This document shows, piece by piece, positions 1 through 8,529 of a DNA stretch of 64,000 nt. The DNA is from CAZSHX01 sp964606895. Lineage in GTDB: Bacteria; Bacteroidota; Ignavibacteria; Kapaibacteriales; UBA2268. The notes below the pieces were generated by a model, which ran no database searches, was not told where the DNA came from, and saw only the letters and a program-made list of their open reading frames with translations. The DNA is taken from positions 1-64,000 of the forward strand of contig CAZSHX010000010.1 in the NCBI GenBank assembly GCA_964606895.1, read 5' to 3'. The position numbers and the translations under genes were made by a program. The first letter of the stretch is position 1; each line of letters begins with the position of its first letter.

Positions 1-1
1 A

Positions 2-655
2 AGCAGTATTGACAGCCTAATCTTTTATATTGACCAATGGCAACCCCTTACAATCGGCTCTCAGGTCTGGATGCTTAAAAACCTAAATGTTGACCATTAC
101 CGTAATGGAAACCCCATTACTCAGATTACCGATTCTGCAAAATGGGCTAACCTTACAACAGGAGCATGGTGTTATTACAATAATGACCCTGCAAACGGAA
201 CAACATACGGTAAGCTATACAACTGGTATCCAGTAAATGACCCGAGAGGTTTAGCACCTTTGGGCTGGCATGTACCAACAGATGATGAGTGGAAGGAATT
301 AGAGATGGGTTTGTGCATGACACAAGCCGAGGCTGATAAAGATGGCTATAGAGGAACAGACGAAGGAGGCAAGCTAAAAGAAACAGGAACGTGCCGCTGG
401 CTGAGTCCAAACATTGGACCAACAAACTCAAGCGGTTTTTCCGCACTTCCTGGCTCCTATCGTAACAGTGCTGGTTCATACGGCACGTACGGCAGCTTTG
501 GAAATGACGGCTATTGGTGGTCTTCTTCGGAGCCCTATGCCTATTCACCATACATATATAGAAGGACATTGGACTACAGTCGCGTTGTCATCTACAGGGG
601 TAGCGAAACAAAGGGAAGCGGTCTTTCAGTCCGTTGTGTGAAAGATGGGAAGTAA
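2..655 (+). CDS. FISUMP-domain secreted protein, 5' truncated by the window edge
   Basis: The reading frame is already open at base 2 and runs to a TAA at 653-655, so the N-terminus lies outside the window; the first internal ATG at 71 is not the true start. The visible part carries the Fibrobacter succinogenes major paralogous (FISUMP) domain, recognised by GSQVWMLKNLNVDHYRNG, the KLYNWYPVND block, GWHVPTDDEWKELE, EGGKLKETG, GFSALPGSYR, the WWSSSE block and a terminal SVRCVKD. These are extracellular or outer-membrane proteins of unknown function. It closely matches the genes at 29696-30373 and 30408-31328, so it belongs to a local paralogous family. The family call is strong; the biological role is unknown. 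Confidence 0.85.
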   Translation, partial: SSIDSLIFYIDQWQPLTIGSQVWMLKNLNVDHYRNGNPITQITDSAKWANLTTGAWCYYNNDPANGTTYGKLYNWYPVNDPRGLAPLGWHVPTDDEWKELEMGLCMTQAEADKDGYRGTDEGGKLKETGTCRWLSPNIGPTNSSGFSALPGSYRNSAGSYGTYGSFGNDGYWWSSSEPYAYSPYIYRRTLDYSRVVIYRGSETKGSGLSVRCVKDGK

Positions 656-754
656 ATTGTGAGCTGAAAAATGGCATTACGAATAATAATATCTTAATCA
701 TCTTCATCAAATAAATCATTTAAATCAAGGTTCAGAAATTTCCCCATATTTTTC

Positions 755-776
755 GCATAATATTTGCATAATATTT
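755..776. repeat. 11-bp tandem direct repeat upstream of the terminase gene
   Basis: Two perfect adjacent copies of GCATAATATTT lie about 75 bases before the preferred terminase start. They could be a regulator site or chance in AT-rich DNA. No promoter boxes can be assigned with confidence. Confidence 0.3.
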
Positions 777-849
777 GTTTCGTGCGAATTTAATCTTCAA
801 GATATACAGAGGTTGCAGTAGTAATTTGTATTTATTTTTAGTGTTCATT

Positions 850-2355
850 ATGAAAAGCACAAATTTAATACTGCCAATAACCGAAATCACACGCTCTCCT
901 GCATCGCTGGCACAGTACTGCACACGGTGGAGATATACAATTCCGCCGCATATCGAATATTTGGATAATATAATTTTAAAAGCGGCAAACAGAGAAATCA
1001 AAAAAGTAATCGTTAATATGCCGCCCCGACACGGGAAATCCGAATATATCTCGAAATACTTTCCATTCTGGTATCTGGGCAAATTCCCTGACCACAGGAT
1101 TATTTTAGCATCTTATGCCGCACAGTTTGCCACTTCGTGGGGAAGAAGAGTGAAAGAACTGATTGCCGAATACGGCGAGGAAATATTCGGCATTAAAATC
1201 AATCCCAAAGCCTCTGCGGCAAGCTATTTCGAGCTTTTGGATTACATGGGCGGCATGAGTGCATCGGGTGCCGGAGGCTCGCTGACAGGAAAGGGTGCCG
1301 ATTTGCTCATCATTGACGACCCTGTGAAAAACGACCGCGATGCCCACAGCTTTAAAATCCGCGAAAATGTGTGGGATTGGTTCCGTTCCACTGCCTACAG
1401 CCGACTTGAGCCCGACGGGATTATCGTCATCGTTATGACCCGCTGGCACGAAGACGACCTTTGCGGCAGAATTGCAAATCTGGAACAAAGCAAAATCCTT
1501 GACGAGTTCGAAGATGATGATTGGGAGGTTATCCGCTTCCCTGCTTTCGCTGTTGAATCCGATTTGTTGGGGCGGCAACAGGGCGATCCGCTCTGGGACG
1601 AACGCTATCCCCAACGCAGACTGCTTGCAATCAAACGCAATATGGGTGAATACTGGTTTGCGAGTCTCTACCAGCAGATGCCGAATCCTGTAGGCGGCGG
1701 GATTTTCAAGCAGAAGGACTTTCGCTATTTCTATCAGGATGAATACTATTACTATCTGAGGAGGGGCGGGGCAGATTCGTATGATTTAATCACATATCCG
1801 CGGAGTGAATGCAGTATTTATGCAACGGTTGACCTTGCCTGCACAATCAAGGAATCGTCCGACTATACGGCGATTATAGTCTTTGCAGTCACAAAAAATA
1901 AAGAAATATTGGTGCTTGAGGTTATTCGCGAAAGAATTGAAGGAGCCGACCATCTGAACGTAATTAAACAGTTGGACAACAAGTGGCATCCGCACATAAT
2001 CGGAATCGAGAGTAATCAGTATATGATTTCGCTTGTTCAGACAGCTATGAGGCACAATTTTAAAGTAGTACCCCTGAGGGCTGACAAGGACAAACGTTCG
2101 AGGTCACTGCCGATTGCCGCAAAGATGCAGGCAGGATTAGTCTATTTCCGCGAGCATTCCCCATGGCTTGATTGTTTCGAGCAGGAGCTTCTCCAATTCC
2201 CGAACGGTGCACACGACGACATGGCGGATGCTTTCGGCTATGTGGCGGTGGTGAATGCGGCAGATTCCGACATGGGAATCATTACAATTAAAGCGAAGCG
2301 TTACCGCAATGGTAAAGCTACTGACGGATTTTGCGAGGGCCAGAGATTTGACTGA
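850..2355 (+). CDS. Phage-type terminase large subunit (TerL), orphan
   Basis: The 501-residue protein looks like the ATPase/nuclease motor that packages phage DNA. An N-terminal P-loop ATPase shows PPRHGKS (residues 58-64) as the Walker A-type motif and LLIIDDP (152-158) as Walker B; a coupling-like VMTRWHEDDL follows. The C-terminal RNase H-like nuclease is suggested by the acidic ATVDLA and the late HDDMADAFGY. A TTG 75 bases upstream keeps the frame open, but the ATG at 850 gives a more natural N-terminus. No portal, capsid, tail or small terminase gene is nearby, so this is either a prophage relic or a domesticated orphan. The reading frame is intact, with no frameshift or internal stop. 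Confidence 0.85.
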   Translation: MKSTNLILPITEITRSPASLAQYCTRWRYTIPPHIEYLDNIILKAANREIKKVIVNMPPRHGKSEYISKYFPFWYLGKFPDHRIILASYAAQFATSWGRRVKELIAEYGEEIFGIKINPKASAASYFELLDYMGGMSASGAGGSLTGKGADLLIIDDPVKNDRDAHSFKIRENVWDWFRSTAYSRLEPDGIIVIVMTRWHEDDLCGRIANLEQSKILDEFEDDDWEVIRFPAFAVESDLLGRQQGDPLWDERYPQRRLLAIKRNMGEYWFASLYQQMPNPVGGGIFKQKDFRYFYQDEYYYYLRRGGADSYDLITYPRSECSIYATVDLACTIKESSDYTAIIVFAVTKNKEILVLEVIRERIEGADHLNVIKQLDNKWHPHIIGIESNQYMISLVQTAMRHNFKVVPLRADKDKRSRSLPIAAKMQAGLVYFREHSPWLDCFEQELLQFPNGAHDDMADAFGYVAVVNAADSDMGIITIKAKRYRNGKATDGFCEGQRFD

Positions 2356-2407
2356 AGATAAATATCTGAATCGCGGATTTATTGGATTTAAGGTTTCCAA
2401 AGATTTT

Positions 2408-2478
2408 TTAAGAATTTCTCCTCTTTAATCCTCTTTATCCACAAAATCCCTGAAATCCCGGTTCAGACAACAAAGGAT
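2408..2478. repeat. Dispersed AAATCCTCTT...CAGACAAC repeat, copy 1
   Basis: An intergenic stretch of alternating ATCCT/AAATCC words ends in GGTTCAGACAACAA. The same arrangement recurs at 4034-4121, ending in GATTCAGACAACAA. The two copies are diverged but collinear, as expected of an old dispersed family. Confidence 0.6.
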
Positions 2479-2480
2479 TT

Positions 2481-2717
2481 TCAAAAGGCTTTTGAATATA
2501 GAGTTTCGGGAGCAATGTCCAATCCATTATCCCAGCAGATTGTTCCGATATCGGGATTTACTGAAAAATTCCTGAATATGGCAATATCTTTGAATTGTTC
2601 GAAAAGACCTTTTCGATTGCAGTATTCTTCAAAATTAATAATGCTTTTCTTAGAATCCGAAAATTCAATTTCAATCAGATAATCCTTTATATATTTTGCA
2701 TTTACAACATCAATCAT
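2481..2717 (-). CDS. DUF2442 domain protein
   Basis: This 78-residue protein has the DUF2442 layout: an opening block about converting residues to a beta-rich segment (YLIEIEFSDSKKSIINFEEY) and a C-terminal GTICWDNGLDIAPETLY. The function of the family is not established. It starts at an ATG preceded by AGGAGA, an unusually clear ribosome binding site here. It lies 10 bases downstream of the DUF4160 gene on the same strand; that pairing is common in bacterial genomes and is sometimes compared with toxin-antitoxin or DNA-interaction modules, but that role is inference. The protein is complete and of the usual length. Confidence 0.8.
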   Translation of the reverse strand: MIDVVNAKYIKDYLIEIEFSDSKKSIINFEEYCNRKGLFEQFKDIAIFRNFSVNPDIGTICWDNGLDIAPETLYSKAF

Positions 2718-2727
2718 AATATTTCTC

Positions 2728-2985
2728 CTATAATGGATTAATTTTGTTTAAAGTTTTCCCTTCGCAAGCAAGGTCCCAGTTTTCAGCAAGTTCATTTTTG
2801 TGGATTAAAGCCCATTCAATAACCAAACTTAATGCTTTCGGTGGGAGTGAGCCATCCAAAATTGCAAAATTATCTATTTCGATGGACACCTTAAATTCAT
2901 TATATCTTGCATGAAAATGAGGTGGATTATGTTCATCGTAATAAATCGCTATAATTATTCCATAAAATCTTGATAATTCAGGCAT
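2728..2985 (-). CDS. DUF4160 domain protein
   Basis: The 85-residue product begins MPELSRFYGIIIAIYY and contains HNPPHFHARY, the hallmark of DUF4160, followed by a conserved LPPKALSLVIEWA segment. The ATG at 2985 is preferred over an in-frame TTG at 3021 because family members begin MPELSRF. It is the first gene of a two-gene unit with the DUF2442 protein downstream. The family's biochemical activity is unknown; its small size and stable pairing suggest that the two products act together. It has no signal peptide and should be cytoplasmic. Confidence 0.82.
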   Translation of the reverse strand: MPELSRFYGIIIAIYYDEHNPPHFHARYNEFKVSIEIDNFAILDGSLPPKALSLVIEWALIHKNELAENWDLACEGKTLNKINPL

Positions 2986-3130
2986 ATTTATTCCATAAAA
3001 TAAAAAAACAAAATTAATCAATTATCATGCAATTGCAAAATTTATTAATTTCAATAAATATTTGTCTTAGATACCTCTTGTTCCTTATTTCATGTTTGAG
3101 AAAAGTGATCAAACCTCGAGCCAACTATTC

Positions 3131-3158
3131 CGTTCCCAAGCAGGAGATTGTGAACGAG
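3131..3158. repeat. Degenerate copy of a CCCAAGC palindrome
   Basis: CGTTCCCAAGC, a short loop, then a decayed right arm ending GAACGAGG. It is related to the intact hairpin at 4003-4028 and to a third degenerate copy near 20353-20377. Confidence 0.45.
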
Positions 3159-3182
3159 GTTTAAAAGTTCCCATAGCAATGG

Positions 3183-3722
3183 CTACTTTTGCGGAATATC
3201 TTTCTGCATATCCATCACCGGTACGATTTTAGTAGTATCGCTTGATAAAACTGTGCCTGTAATCTTGAAATTATTGCATACTGTGAGGGTTAGCGGATTA
3301 TTAGTTTTGGGTTCAATAAGAGTAACACAAAACTCATAGACTCCCTTTGGAAGCATTGCCGAGTTATAGGCAGTTTTATCTTCAATTTCTGCCATATTAA
3401 CAGCATCGAAGGGCAGAAGGTCAACGGCATTGAAAAGGGACTCTCCCGGAGGCAGTTGTATTGTGGGCATGCTCTCCGGCTTTGTATTCACCTGAAGCAC
3501 ACTTTTGATATTTATCTTGCAATCAAATTTTGCTTCTACAGGTTTCAAACCTTTATTTGTTACTGTGACAGTTACTGTGTTTTTTGTCGTTGACCAATTA
3601 GCCGGATAAGGGTCAGGTTGCGGGTTTATTTTAATAGATACCAGCAATTGTGCCATTACTGCCACTGTACCCGTCAATATAATCAGTGCAACGAGCAGTG
3701 AGCTTTTTAATGAATTTTTCAT
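3183..3722 (-). CDS. Secreted protein of unknown function
   Basis: The 179-residue product has a clear signal peptide: MKNSLKSSLL, a hydrophobic stretch, then a cut after VAVMAQ. The mature part is beta-rich and resembles an immunoglobulin-like or CARDB-type fold, with alternating VTVTVTNKGLKPVEAKF and a later GVYEFCVTLIEPKT strand pattern. Two cysteines in the C-terminal half could pair. I see no T9SS sorting domain or lipobox, so it is probably periplasmic or released. It is monocistronic and points away from the gene at 4232 across a 509-base gap. No family name can be given with confidence. Confidence 0.7.
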   Translation of the reverse strand: MKNSLKSSLLVALIILTGTVAVMAQLLVSIKINPQPDPYPANWSTTKNTVTVTVTNKGLKPVEAKFDCKINIKSVLQVNTKPESMPTIQLPPGESLFNAVDLLPFDAVNMAEIEDKTAYNSAMLPKGVYEFCVTLIEPKTNNPLTLTVCNNFKITGTVLSSDTTKIVPVMDMQKDIPQK

Positions 3723-4002
3723 AATGAATCCCTATTCGAAAAAAATATTTGAAATACCTTCCTAAAACGGGTTGTAATAGTAGAATAAATTTGGTTTCTT
3801 ATATGCACGAAATCGGATTTCATTATATGAAACCGTTATTCGCTATACTTCCTTTACAAATATAAAAAATAATATGAGTTAAACATAAATAATTGATAAA
3901 ACAAGTGATTATTCATCCATAAATTTTATTTTGGCTACGCTTTTGTGTGCTTTTTGCAGTTTCCTGAACGGAGCCGAAGGGAACAAAGCTAAAAAATTCA
4001 TC

Positions 4003-4028
4003 CATTCCCAAGCGGGAGCTTGGGAATG
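4003..4028. repeat. Perfect 11-bp hairpin repeat (CATTCCCAAGC family)
   Basis: CATTCCCAAGC, a GGGA loop and GCTTGGGAATG form a perfect 11-bp stem. Degenerate relatives occur at 3131-3158 and 20353-20377. No T-run follows, so it is a repeat element and not a terminator. Confidence 0.75.
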
Positions 4029-4033
4029 AGCCT

Positions 4034-4121
4034 TAAGGATTCCACGGATTTTTCGGGAAAATCTTCTCCTAAATCCTCTTCATCCTAAAATCCGTTTAAT
4101 CCGTGATTCAGACAACAACGG
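4034..4121. repeat. Dispersed AAATCCTCTT...CAGACAAC repeat, copy 2
   Basis: This copy matches the order of words at 2408-2478 and includes CCTAAATCCTCTTCATCC and GTGATTCAGACAACAAC. It sits directly after the hairpin repeat, so the two families are adjacent here. Confidence 0.6.
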
Positions 4122-4231
4122 ACATTTCGGGAGCGTGGGAACAAGATTTTATATTTTTTTTCATTTTAATTCTTTTTATATTACCGAATTTTCCATATAT
4201 TTATTTCTTTTAAAATACTGATGAGAATAAT

Positions 4232-4705
4232 ATGGATTCTATTTTAAAACAAAGATTTGAAGATGTGATTGCCGGCGAGACAAATTTCATAGCGAATGCG
4301 GCAAATTTCGCTTCCCTTGCCTATTCGTGGTTGAAGGATATTAATTGGGTCGGCTTCTATTTTATTGATGGCAAAGAACTTATTCTTGGTCCTTTTCAAG
4401 GCAAAGTTGCCTGCGTCCGAATCCCTTTGGGCAAGGGCGTGTGCGGCACAGCGGCGAAAAACAAAAGGACGATTGTTGTGGACGACGTGAACGATTTCCC
4501 CGGGCATATCCACTGCGACCCGATTTCCAAATCCGAAATCGTTATTCCCCTGATTTACAAACACAATGTTTACGGTGTGCTGGATGTGGACAGTCCCATC
4601 CGGAACAGGTTCGGCGACAGCGAGCGTGACCAGCTGTCAGAAATGATGGATATGCTGATTGAAATGTCTGATATTGAGGCTGTCTCTTGCTATTACAAGC
4701 TTTGA
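4232..4705 (+). CDS. msrC: Free methionine-(R)-sulfoxide reductase, GAF-domain (fRMsr)
   Basis: This 157-residue single-domain GAF protein reduces free L-methionine-(R)-sulfoxide, recycling oxidised methionine in the cytoplasm. It spans a whole fRMsr/YebR protein and carries the family blocks NWVGFYF, GPFQGKVAC, GKGVCGTAA, DDVNDFPGHIHCD, SKSEIVIP and GVLDVDSP. All three cysteines used in catalysis and resolution by the family are present at residues 61, 71 and 95. It starts at ATG and is followed after nine bases by a secreted lamin-tail gene that seems functionally unrelated but could be cotranscribed. Family-level confidence is high. Confidence 0.93.
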   Translation: MDSILKQRFEDVIAGETNFIANAANFASLAYSWLKDINWVGFYFIDGKELILGPFQGKVACVRIPLGKGVCGTAAKNKRTIVVDDVNDFPGHIHCDPISKSEIVIPLIYKHNVYGVLDVDSPIRNRFGDSERDQLSEMMDMLIEMSDIEAVSCYYKL

Positions 4706-4714
4706 GATAAAGTT

Positions 4715-6391
4715 GTGAAATCAAAACTCATTATTATTTTTGTTACGATTTGTCTTGGTTTGAGTGTTTCAAACGCTCAGATTGTAATTAATGAGTTAAT
4801 GCCTGCTCCCAATACCGACGAACCCGAATGGCTCGAAATCTATAATTTTACCGACTCAACCGCTGAATTTACCGCTTTGTCAATCATTAACAAAAATTCA
4901 ACAAAAAATATCGGTCATATCTCTTTTTCCGCAAAGTCTTACACTGTTTTAACCGGTGATACATCAAAATTCTCCTCAAAAAGAAAACTGCCTTCCGGTG
5001 CATTTCTTTTCGAAGTGGATTTGCCCACTCTGCACAATGATTTCGACCCACTTGTACTCAAAGACGAAACAGGAAAAATCCTCGATTCGCTTTATTACGA
5101 CATGAAGTGGGGCAAAAAAGGGATTTCGCTCGAACGGAAGGACTACCTGAAACCTGCCGTCTCGCAGGAAAATCTTGCTACGTCCGTCTCGCCCGACAGT
5201 GCAACCGCGGGCACGGAAAACAGCATTGCACTCAGGGATTATGAAATTTCTGCAAAAATAATATTTACTTTAAATTCGGCTGAAGTTTCGGTTGTTAACA
5301 AAGGCAGATTCCGCCCTGATACTGTTCAGATAAAAATATACATTGATAAAAACCGAGACGGGAACCTGACAGATGATGAAAAATTCAGGGATATTGAGCA
5401 TTATTCGGGAAATAGCGATACAGTTTCCTTAGTTTTCAGTTTGAGTCAGTTTCAGACTTTTGCCGGAAAACCCGGGTGGTTCCTCAGTTATCTGACGGTG
5501 GAGGACAAAGCCCGCCAAAATCAAAGCTCTCATTCCGCTGAATTCTTTTGCTCCTATCCCCGAAATTCTGTCGTAATCAACGAGTTTCTTTTTGATGAGT
5601 CGGATAGTTCAGGCGAATACGTCGAATTGATCAACACAACTTCGGACTCTGTTCCGCTTCGGGATTGGTTCATCTCGAACAGACATTCCGTACAGGGTTT
5701 TGATTCCATTTTTATAGCCGATGAAAATGCACTTATTCTGCCAAACGGATATTACGTAATCTTTTGGGATTCACTTCTCACGCGGAAATTTCCGGAACTT
5801 AAGGAAAACATTCAGGCTTTTCAGGCAGTTTCCAATATGAATCTGAAAGTATCCGGAGATGAGATTCTGCTTAACGATGCGGCTTATGCCGTTCAGGATT
5901 CGCTCGCATATTCCGATACGTGGCAAAGCAAGGATTTAGCCGGTAGGAAAGATGTCAGTGTAGAGAGAATTTCCGTGTTTGCTTCATCAACAGATGCTTC
6001 GAATTGGGCTTCGTGCGGTGATATCGTCGGAGGAACTCCTCTAAAACTGAATAGCGTCAGCATCCAGCCGAAAAATGAGATAGAGCTTACGGCAGAGCCA
6101 AATCCTTTTTCGCCTGCAGATGTAGGAATTAAGCAAACTTCCAAAATCTCGTACAAACTTCCTTTCCGTTCTGCACGAATCAAATGTTCAATTTTTACTC
6201 CCGATGGAATTTTGTTGGTTGAACTTATCAATAACGATTACGCTTCATCGGAAGGCAGTCTGATTTGGGACGGCAAGGATAGTAACGGAGCAAATGCACC
6301 AGCCGGACCTTACATTTTCCTGATTGAAGCGGTGGATGCAGTTTCCGGCAACGTGAGCGACGGGAAAATGATGATTGTTGTGGGGAAATGA
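4715..6391 (+). CDS. Secreted lamin-tail domain protein with FlgD-like C-terminus
   Basis: The 558-residue product starts at GTG and has a strong signal peptide (MKSKLIIIFV... cut after SNAQ). Residues about 22-110 form a lamin-tail domain beginning QIVINELMPAPNT with WLEIYN; a second copy near residue 290 reads VVINEFLFDES and YVELINTTSDS. A central stretch describes a beta-rich CARDB-like repeat, and the last 95 residues (PNPFSPADVG... DGKDSNGANAPAGPYIF) resemble a FlgD Ig-like domain that often ends T9SS cargo. Lamin-tail domains in bacteria sit in secreted or surface proteins, sometimes with nucleases, but no nuclease motif is seen here. It is likely a surface or released structural protein. 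Confidence 0.82.
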   Translation: MKSKLIIIFVTICLGLSVSNAQIVINELMPAPNTDEPEWLEIYNFTDSTAEFTALSIINKNSTKNIGHISFSAKSYTVLTGDTSKFSSKRKLPSGAFLFEVDLPTLHNDFDPLVLKDETGKILDSLYYDMKWGKKGISLERKDYLKPAVSQENLATSVSPDSATAGTENSIALRDYEISAKIIFTLNSAEVSVVNKGRFRPDTVQIKIYIDKNRDGNLTDDEKFRDIEHYSGNSDTVSLVFSLSQFQTFAGKPGWFLSYLTVEDKARQNQSSHSAEFFCSYPRNSVVINEFLFDESDSSGEYVELINTTSDSVPLRDWFISNRHSVQGFDSIFIADENALILPNGYYVIFWDSLLTRKFPELKENIQAFQAVSNMNLKVSGDEILLNDAAYAVQDSLAYSDTWQSKDLAGRKDVSVERISVFASSTDASNWASCGDIVGGTPLKLNSVSIQPKNEIELTAEPNPFSPADVGIKQTSKISYKLPFRSARIKCSIFTPDGILLVELINNDYASSEGSLIWDGKDSNGANAPAGPYIFLIEAVDAVSGNVSDGKMMIVVGK

Positions 6392-6430
6392 AGAATCTAT
6401 CTGATTGTGCTTTTTAGAAATTACTTGAGT

Positions 6431-6514
6431 TGTCATTCTGACACGGAACGAAGTGTAGTGGAAGAATCTATACGTGGTGCCAAGTCCGGATTCTTCGCTA
6501 CGCTCAGAATGACA
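6431..6514. repeat. 84-bp nested palindromic repeat (TGTCATTCTGA ends)
   Basis: The outer ends TGTCATTCTGA and TCAGAATGACA are perfect inverted repeats, and inner GAAGAATC/GATTCTTC arms give a second stem. This type of element is widespread between genes of FCB-group bacteria and can be read in frame as short meaningless peptides. A degenerate fragment (GAACGAAGTGAAGAATCT) occurs near 31980-31998. Confidence 0.8.
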
Positions 6515-6581
6515 GATGTGTTAGAAATAGAAGTGGATTCACGTTTTCGCGAGAATTACATGGATAGAGATTATTCTTCTT

Positions 6582-6998
6582 TCACTCCCCTATAATCTTT
6601 ACCAGCACACGCTTCTTCCTCATGCCGTCAAATTCGCCGTAAAAAATTTGTTCCCAGGGACCGAAATCGAGTTTTCCGCCTGAAATTGCGACAACAACTT
6701 CTCTGCCCATAATCTGACGTTTCAGGTGGGCATCGGCATTATCTTCAAATCCGTTGTGATTGTAGCGTGAGTAAGGCTTTTCGGGAGCAAGACCTTCCAG
6801 CCATGTTTCAAAATCACGATGGAGACCGCTTTCGTCATCATTGATGAAAACGCTTGCCGTTATGTGCATTGCATTCACAAGCACCATTCCTTCTTTGATG
6901 CCGCTGTCGCGAAGGCAGTCCTCGACATTGCGTGTGATGTTAATAAATGCTCTGCGTGTTGGAGCTTTGAACCATAATTCTTTTCTGAAGCTATTCAT
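6582..6998 (-). CDS. YjbQ/UPF0047 family protein, secondary thiamine-phosphate synthase type
   Basis: The 138-residue protein matches the whole YjbQ (UPF0047) fold. Diagnostic blocks are MVLVNAMHITASVFINDDE, the HNGFEDNADAHLKRQIMG segment with putative active-site Asn/Asp/His, and DFGPWEQIFYGEFDG near the end. Family members show weak thiamine-phosphate synthase activity in vitro, but the true physiological role is unclear. The start is an ATG at 6998. It is a single gene, convergent with the repeat-containing gap after the lamin-tail gene. It is complete, with all conserved blocks intact. Confidence 0.9.
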   Translation of the reverse strand: MNSFRKELWFKAPTRRAFINITRNVEDCLRDSGIKEGMVLVNAMHITASVFINDDESGLHRDFETWLEGLAPEKPYSRYNHNGFEDNADAHLKRQIMGREVVVAISGGKLDFGPWEQIFYGEFDGMRKKRVLVKIIGE

Positions 6999-7216
6999 AA
7001 TTTTTTCAATCTTTGATTAAAGTTAAAGAATAAAAATAGCAAATTATTTTTGAAATATTCGCAATCAAAAAATCAAAGAAATAAAATTCGTTCATACGGC
7101 AAACGAAAAAATTAATATAGAAAACCGAATTTCCAAATATTTTTTTTTTCTTTTGGTTGAATAATTTGTAATTTTGGTGATTATTGACGTAAAAATTTTA
7201 TTCTTTGAAAGATGTG

Positions 7217-8494
7217 ATGAAAAAGTTTTTGTTTTTATTCTTGTTTGTTACTGCTTTTCTAAAGTTGGAGGCGGAAATCCCGGATACTGTTTGGACAAGA
7301 AGCATTAGCGAGGGCTGTTATTATGCCCAGTTTTCTTCTACCGGAGACACAATAATGAATACTGCCGGGGGCAAAATTCAGTTAAGAGAAACTGCCACCG
7401 GAAATTTAATTAAAGAATGGGTAGGTCTGGATGGTGCAGATATACGTACAGCATATTGGTCAAAAAGTGGAAATTGGATTGCTTCCGGCGGAAACAATCG
7501 AAATATAGTTTTATTAAATCTTAAGTCCGGAGAAATAAAGAGATTTTCTCTCGATTCAATTATATCCCATACTCAGATAACATATTGTGTTGCCATTTCA
7601 AATGATGAAAAGTATATTTCTGCATATATTGATAATTCCGGTGATTTTGGTTTTCATACTGTCGGTTTATATATTTGGGAACTCCAAAACGGAACATTAA
7701 TTAAAACTTTAAATGATATCGGTTACAGAATGCGGTTTTCATCAGATGGCAGATATTTCGCCATATCTAATCATCCAAAAGAAAATCATGCTACTTGGAC
7801 TGACTTGTATGATGCAAAAAGTCTATTAAAAATTGGAAATTTCGGAAATGAAACTGAATCTCAATTCGATATTACCGACATCAAATTCAATTCAGATTGT
7901 AGCTTAATGGCAACTTCGGCTGAAGATGGTACAGTTAAGATTTGGGATGTAGAAAAGAGAAGTTTAGTAAATATGATTTCAACTCCTAACATAAGAGTTC
8001 TTTGCGTTTCATTTTATGGTAATACGGTAAATCTAATTGTAGGAAACGAGAATATTCCAACAATTACGTCAATAAATGTGTTTGATTATAAACAAAATAT
8101 TAAAATTTACCCATATAATTCATTAGAATATGGTTGGATAAAAAATCTTGATTTTTTAAAAGGTCTAATTCTATTTCAAGCAGGGTCTGGCATTGGACTA
8201 TTAACTGATTTTAATAAATTGGATGTTGCAACTAATGATATGAATATAGATAGCATTATTTACCCAAATCCTTCAACAGGCATTCTCAAAATAAATTTAA
8301 TAAAGCCAACATTAAATGGTCAGGATTATCAGATTACAAATATTGATGGTGTAATTGTTTTGAGAGGCACTGAAATTTGTAATGATTTCCCATGTACCAT
8401 ATCAATTAATGTCAGTGCATTGTCATCGGGTATGTACTTTGTTCAAATGAATAGAAATCAATTCAGCCAAACCTTCAAATTTGTGAAGGAATAA
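7217..8494 (+). CDS. Secreted WD40-like beta-propeller with T9SS type-A sorting domain
   Basis: The 425-residue product begins at ATG 7217, where MKKFLFLFLFVTAFLKL forms a signal peptide; an in-frame TTG 12 bases upstream is less likely. The body contains WD40-like blades such as GNWIASGGNNRNIVLLNL and the best one, MATSAEDGTVKIWDVEKRSL. The final 75 residues form a T9SS type-A sorting domain: IYPNPSTGILKINL, then a YQITNIDGVIVLRG strand and GMYFVQMN. It should therefore be exported and anchored or released through the type IX system, whose machinery is not in this window. The ligand of the propeller is unknown. Confidence 0.85.
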   Translation: MKKFLFLFLFVTAFLKLEAEIPDTVWTRSISEGCYYAQFSSTGDTIMNTAGGKIQLRETATGNLIKEWVGLDGADIRTAYWSKSGNWIASGGNNRNIVLLNLKSGEIKRFSLDSIISHTQITYCVAISNDEKYISAYIDNSGDFGFHTVGLYIWELQNGTLIKTLNDIGYRMRFSSDGRYFAISNHPKENHATWTDLYDAKSLLKIGNFGNETESQFDITDIKFNSDCSLMATSAEDGTVKIWDVEKRSLVNMISTPNIRVLCVSFYGNTVNLIVGNENIPTITSINVFDYKQNIKIYPYNSLEYGWIKNLDFLKGLILFQAGSGIGLLTDFNKLDVATNDMNIDSIIYPNPSTGILKINLIKPTLNGQDYQITNIDGVIVLRGTEICNDFPCTISINVSALSSGMYFVQMNRNQFSQTFKFVKE

Positions 8495-8529
8495 CTTTCA
8501 TGATGACGAATATTTCTTTTTATCAGGCT

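Larger units (their letters stand above)
3723..4231. other. 509-base divergent intergenic region with two dispersed repeats
   Basis: No coding frame is credible here. The region separates two divergently transcribed genes, so both promoters should lie in it. It also contains a perfect hairpin at 4003-4028 and the second copy of the ATCCTCTT repeat at 4034-4121. Confidence 0.6.

Noticed and set aside
850..2985. Complete prophage at the left side
   Set aside because: Only a terminase gene is phage-like; no capsid, tail, integrase or attachment site is visible.
6407..6595. Short plus-strand frame after the lamin-tail gene
   Set aside because: It is a translation of the 84-bp palindromic repeat and lacks a start signal.
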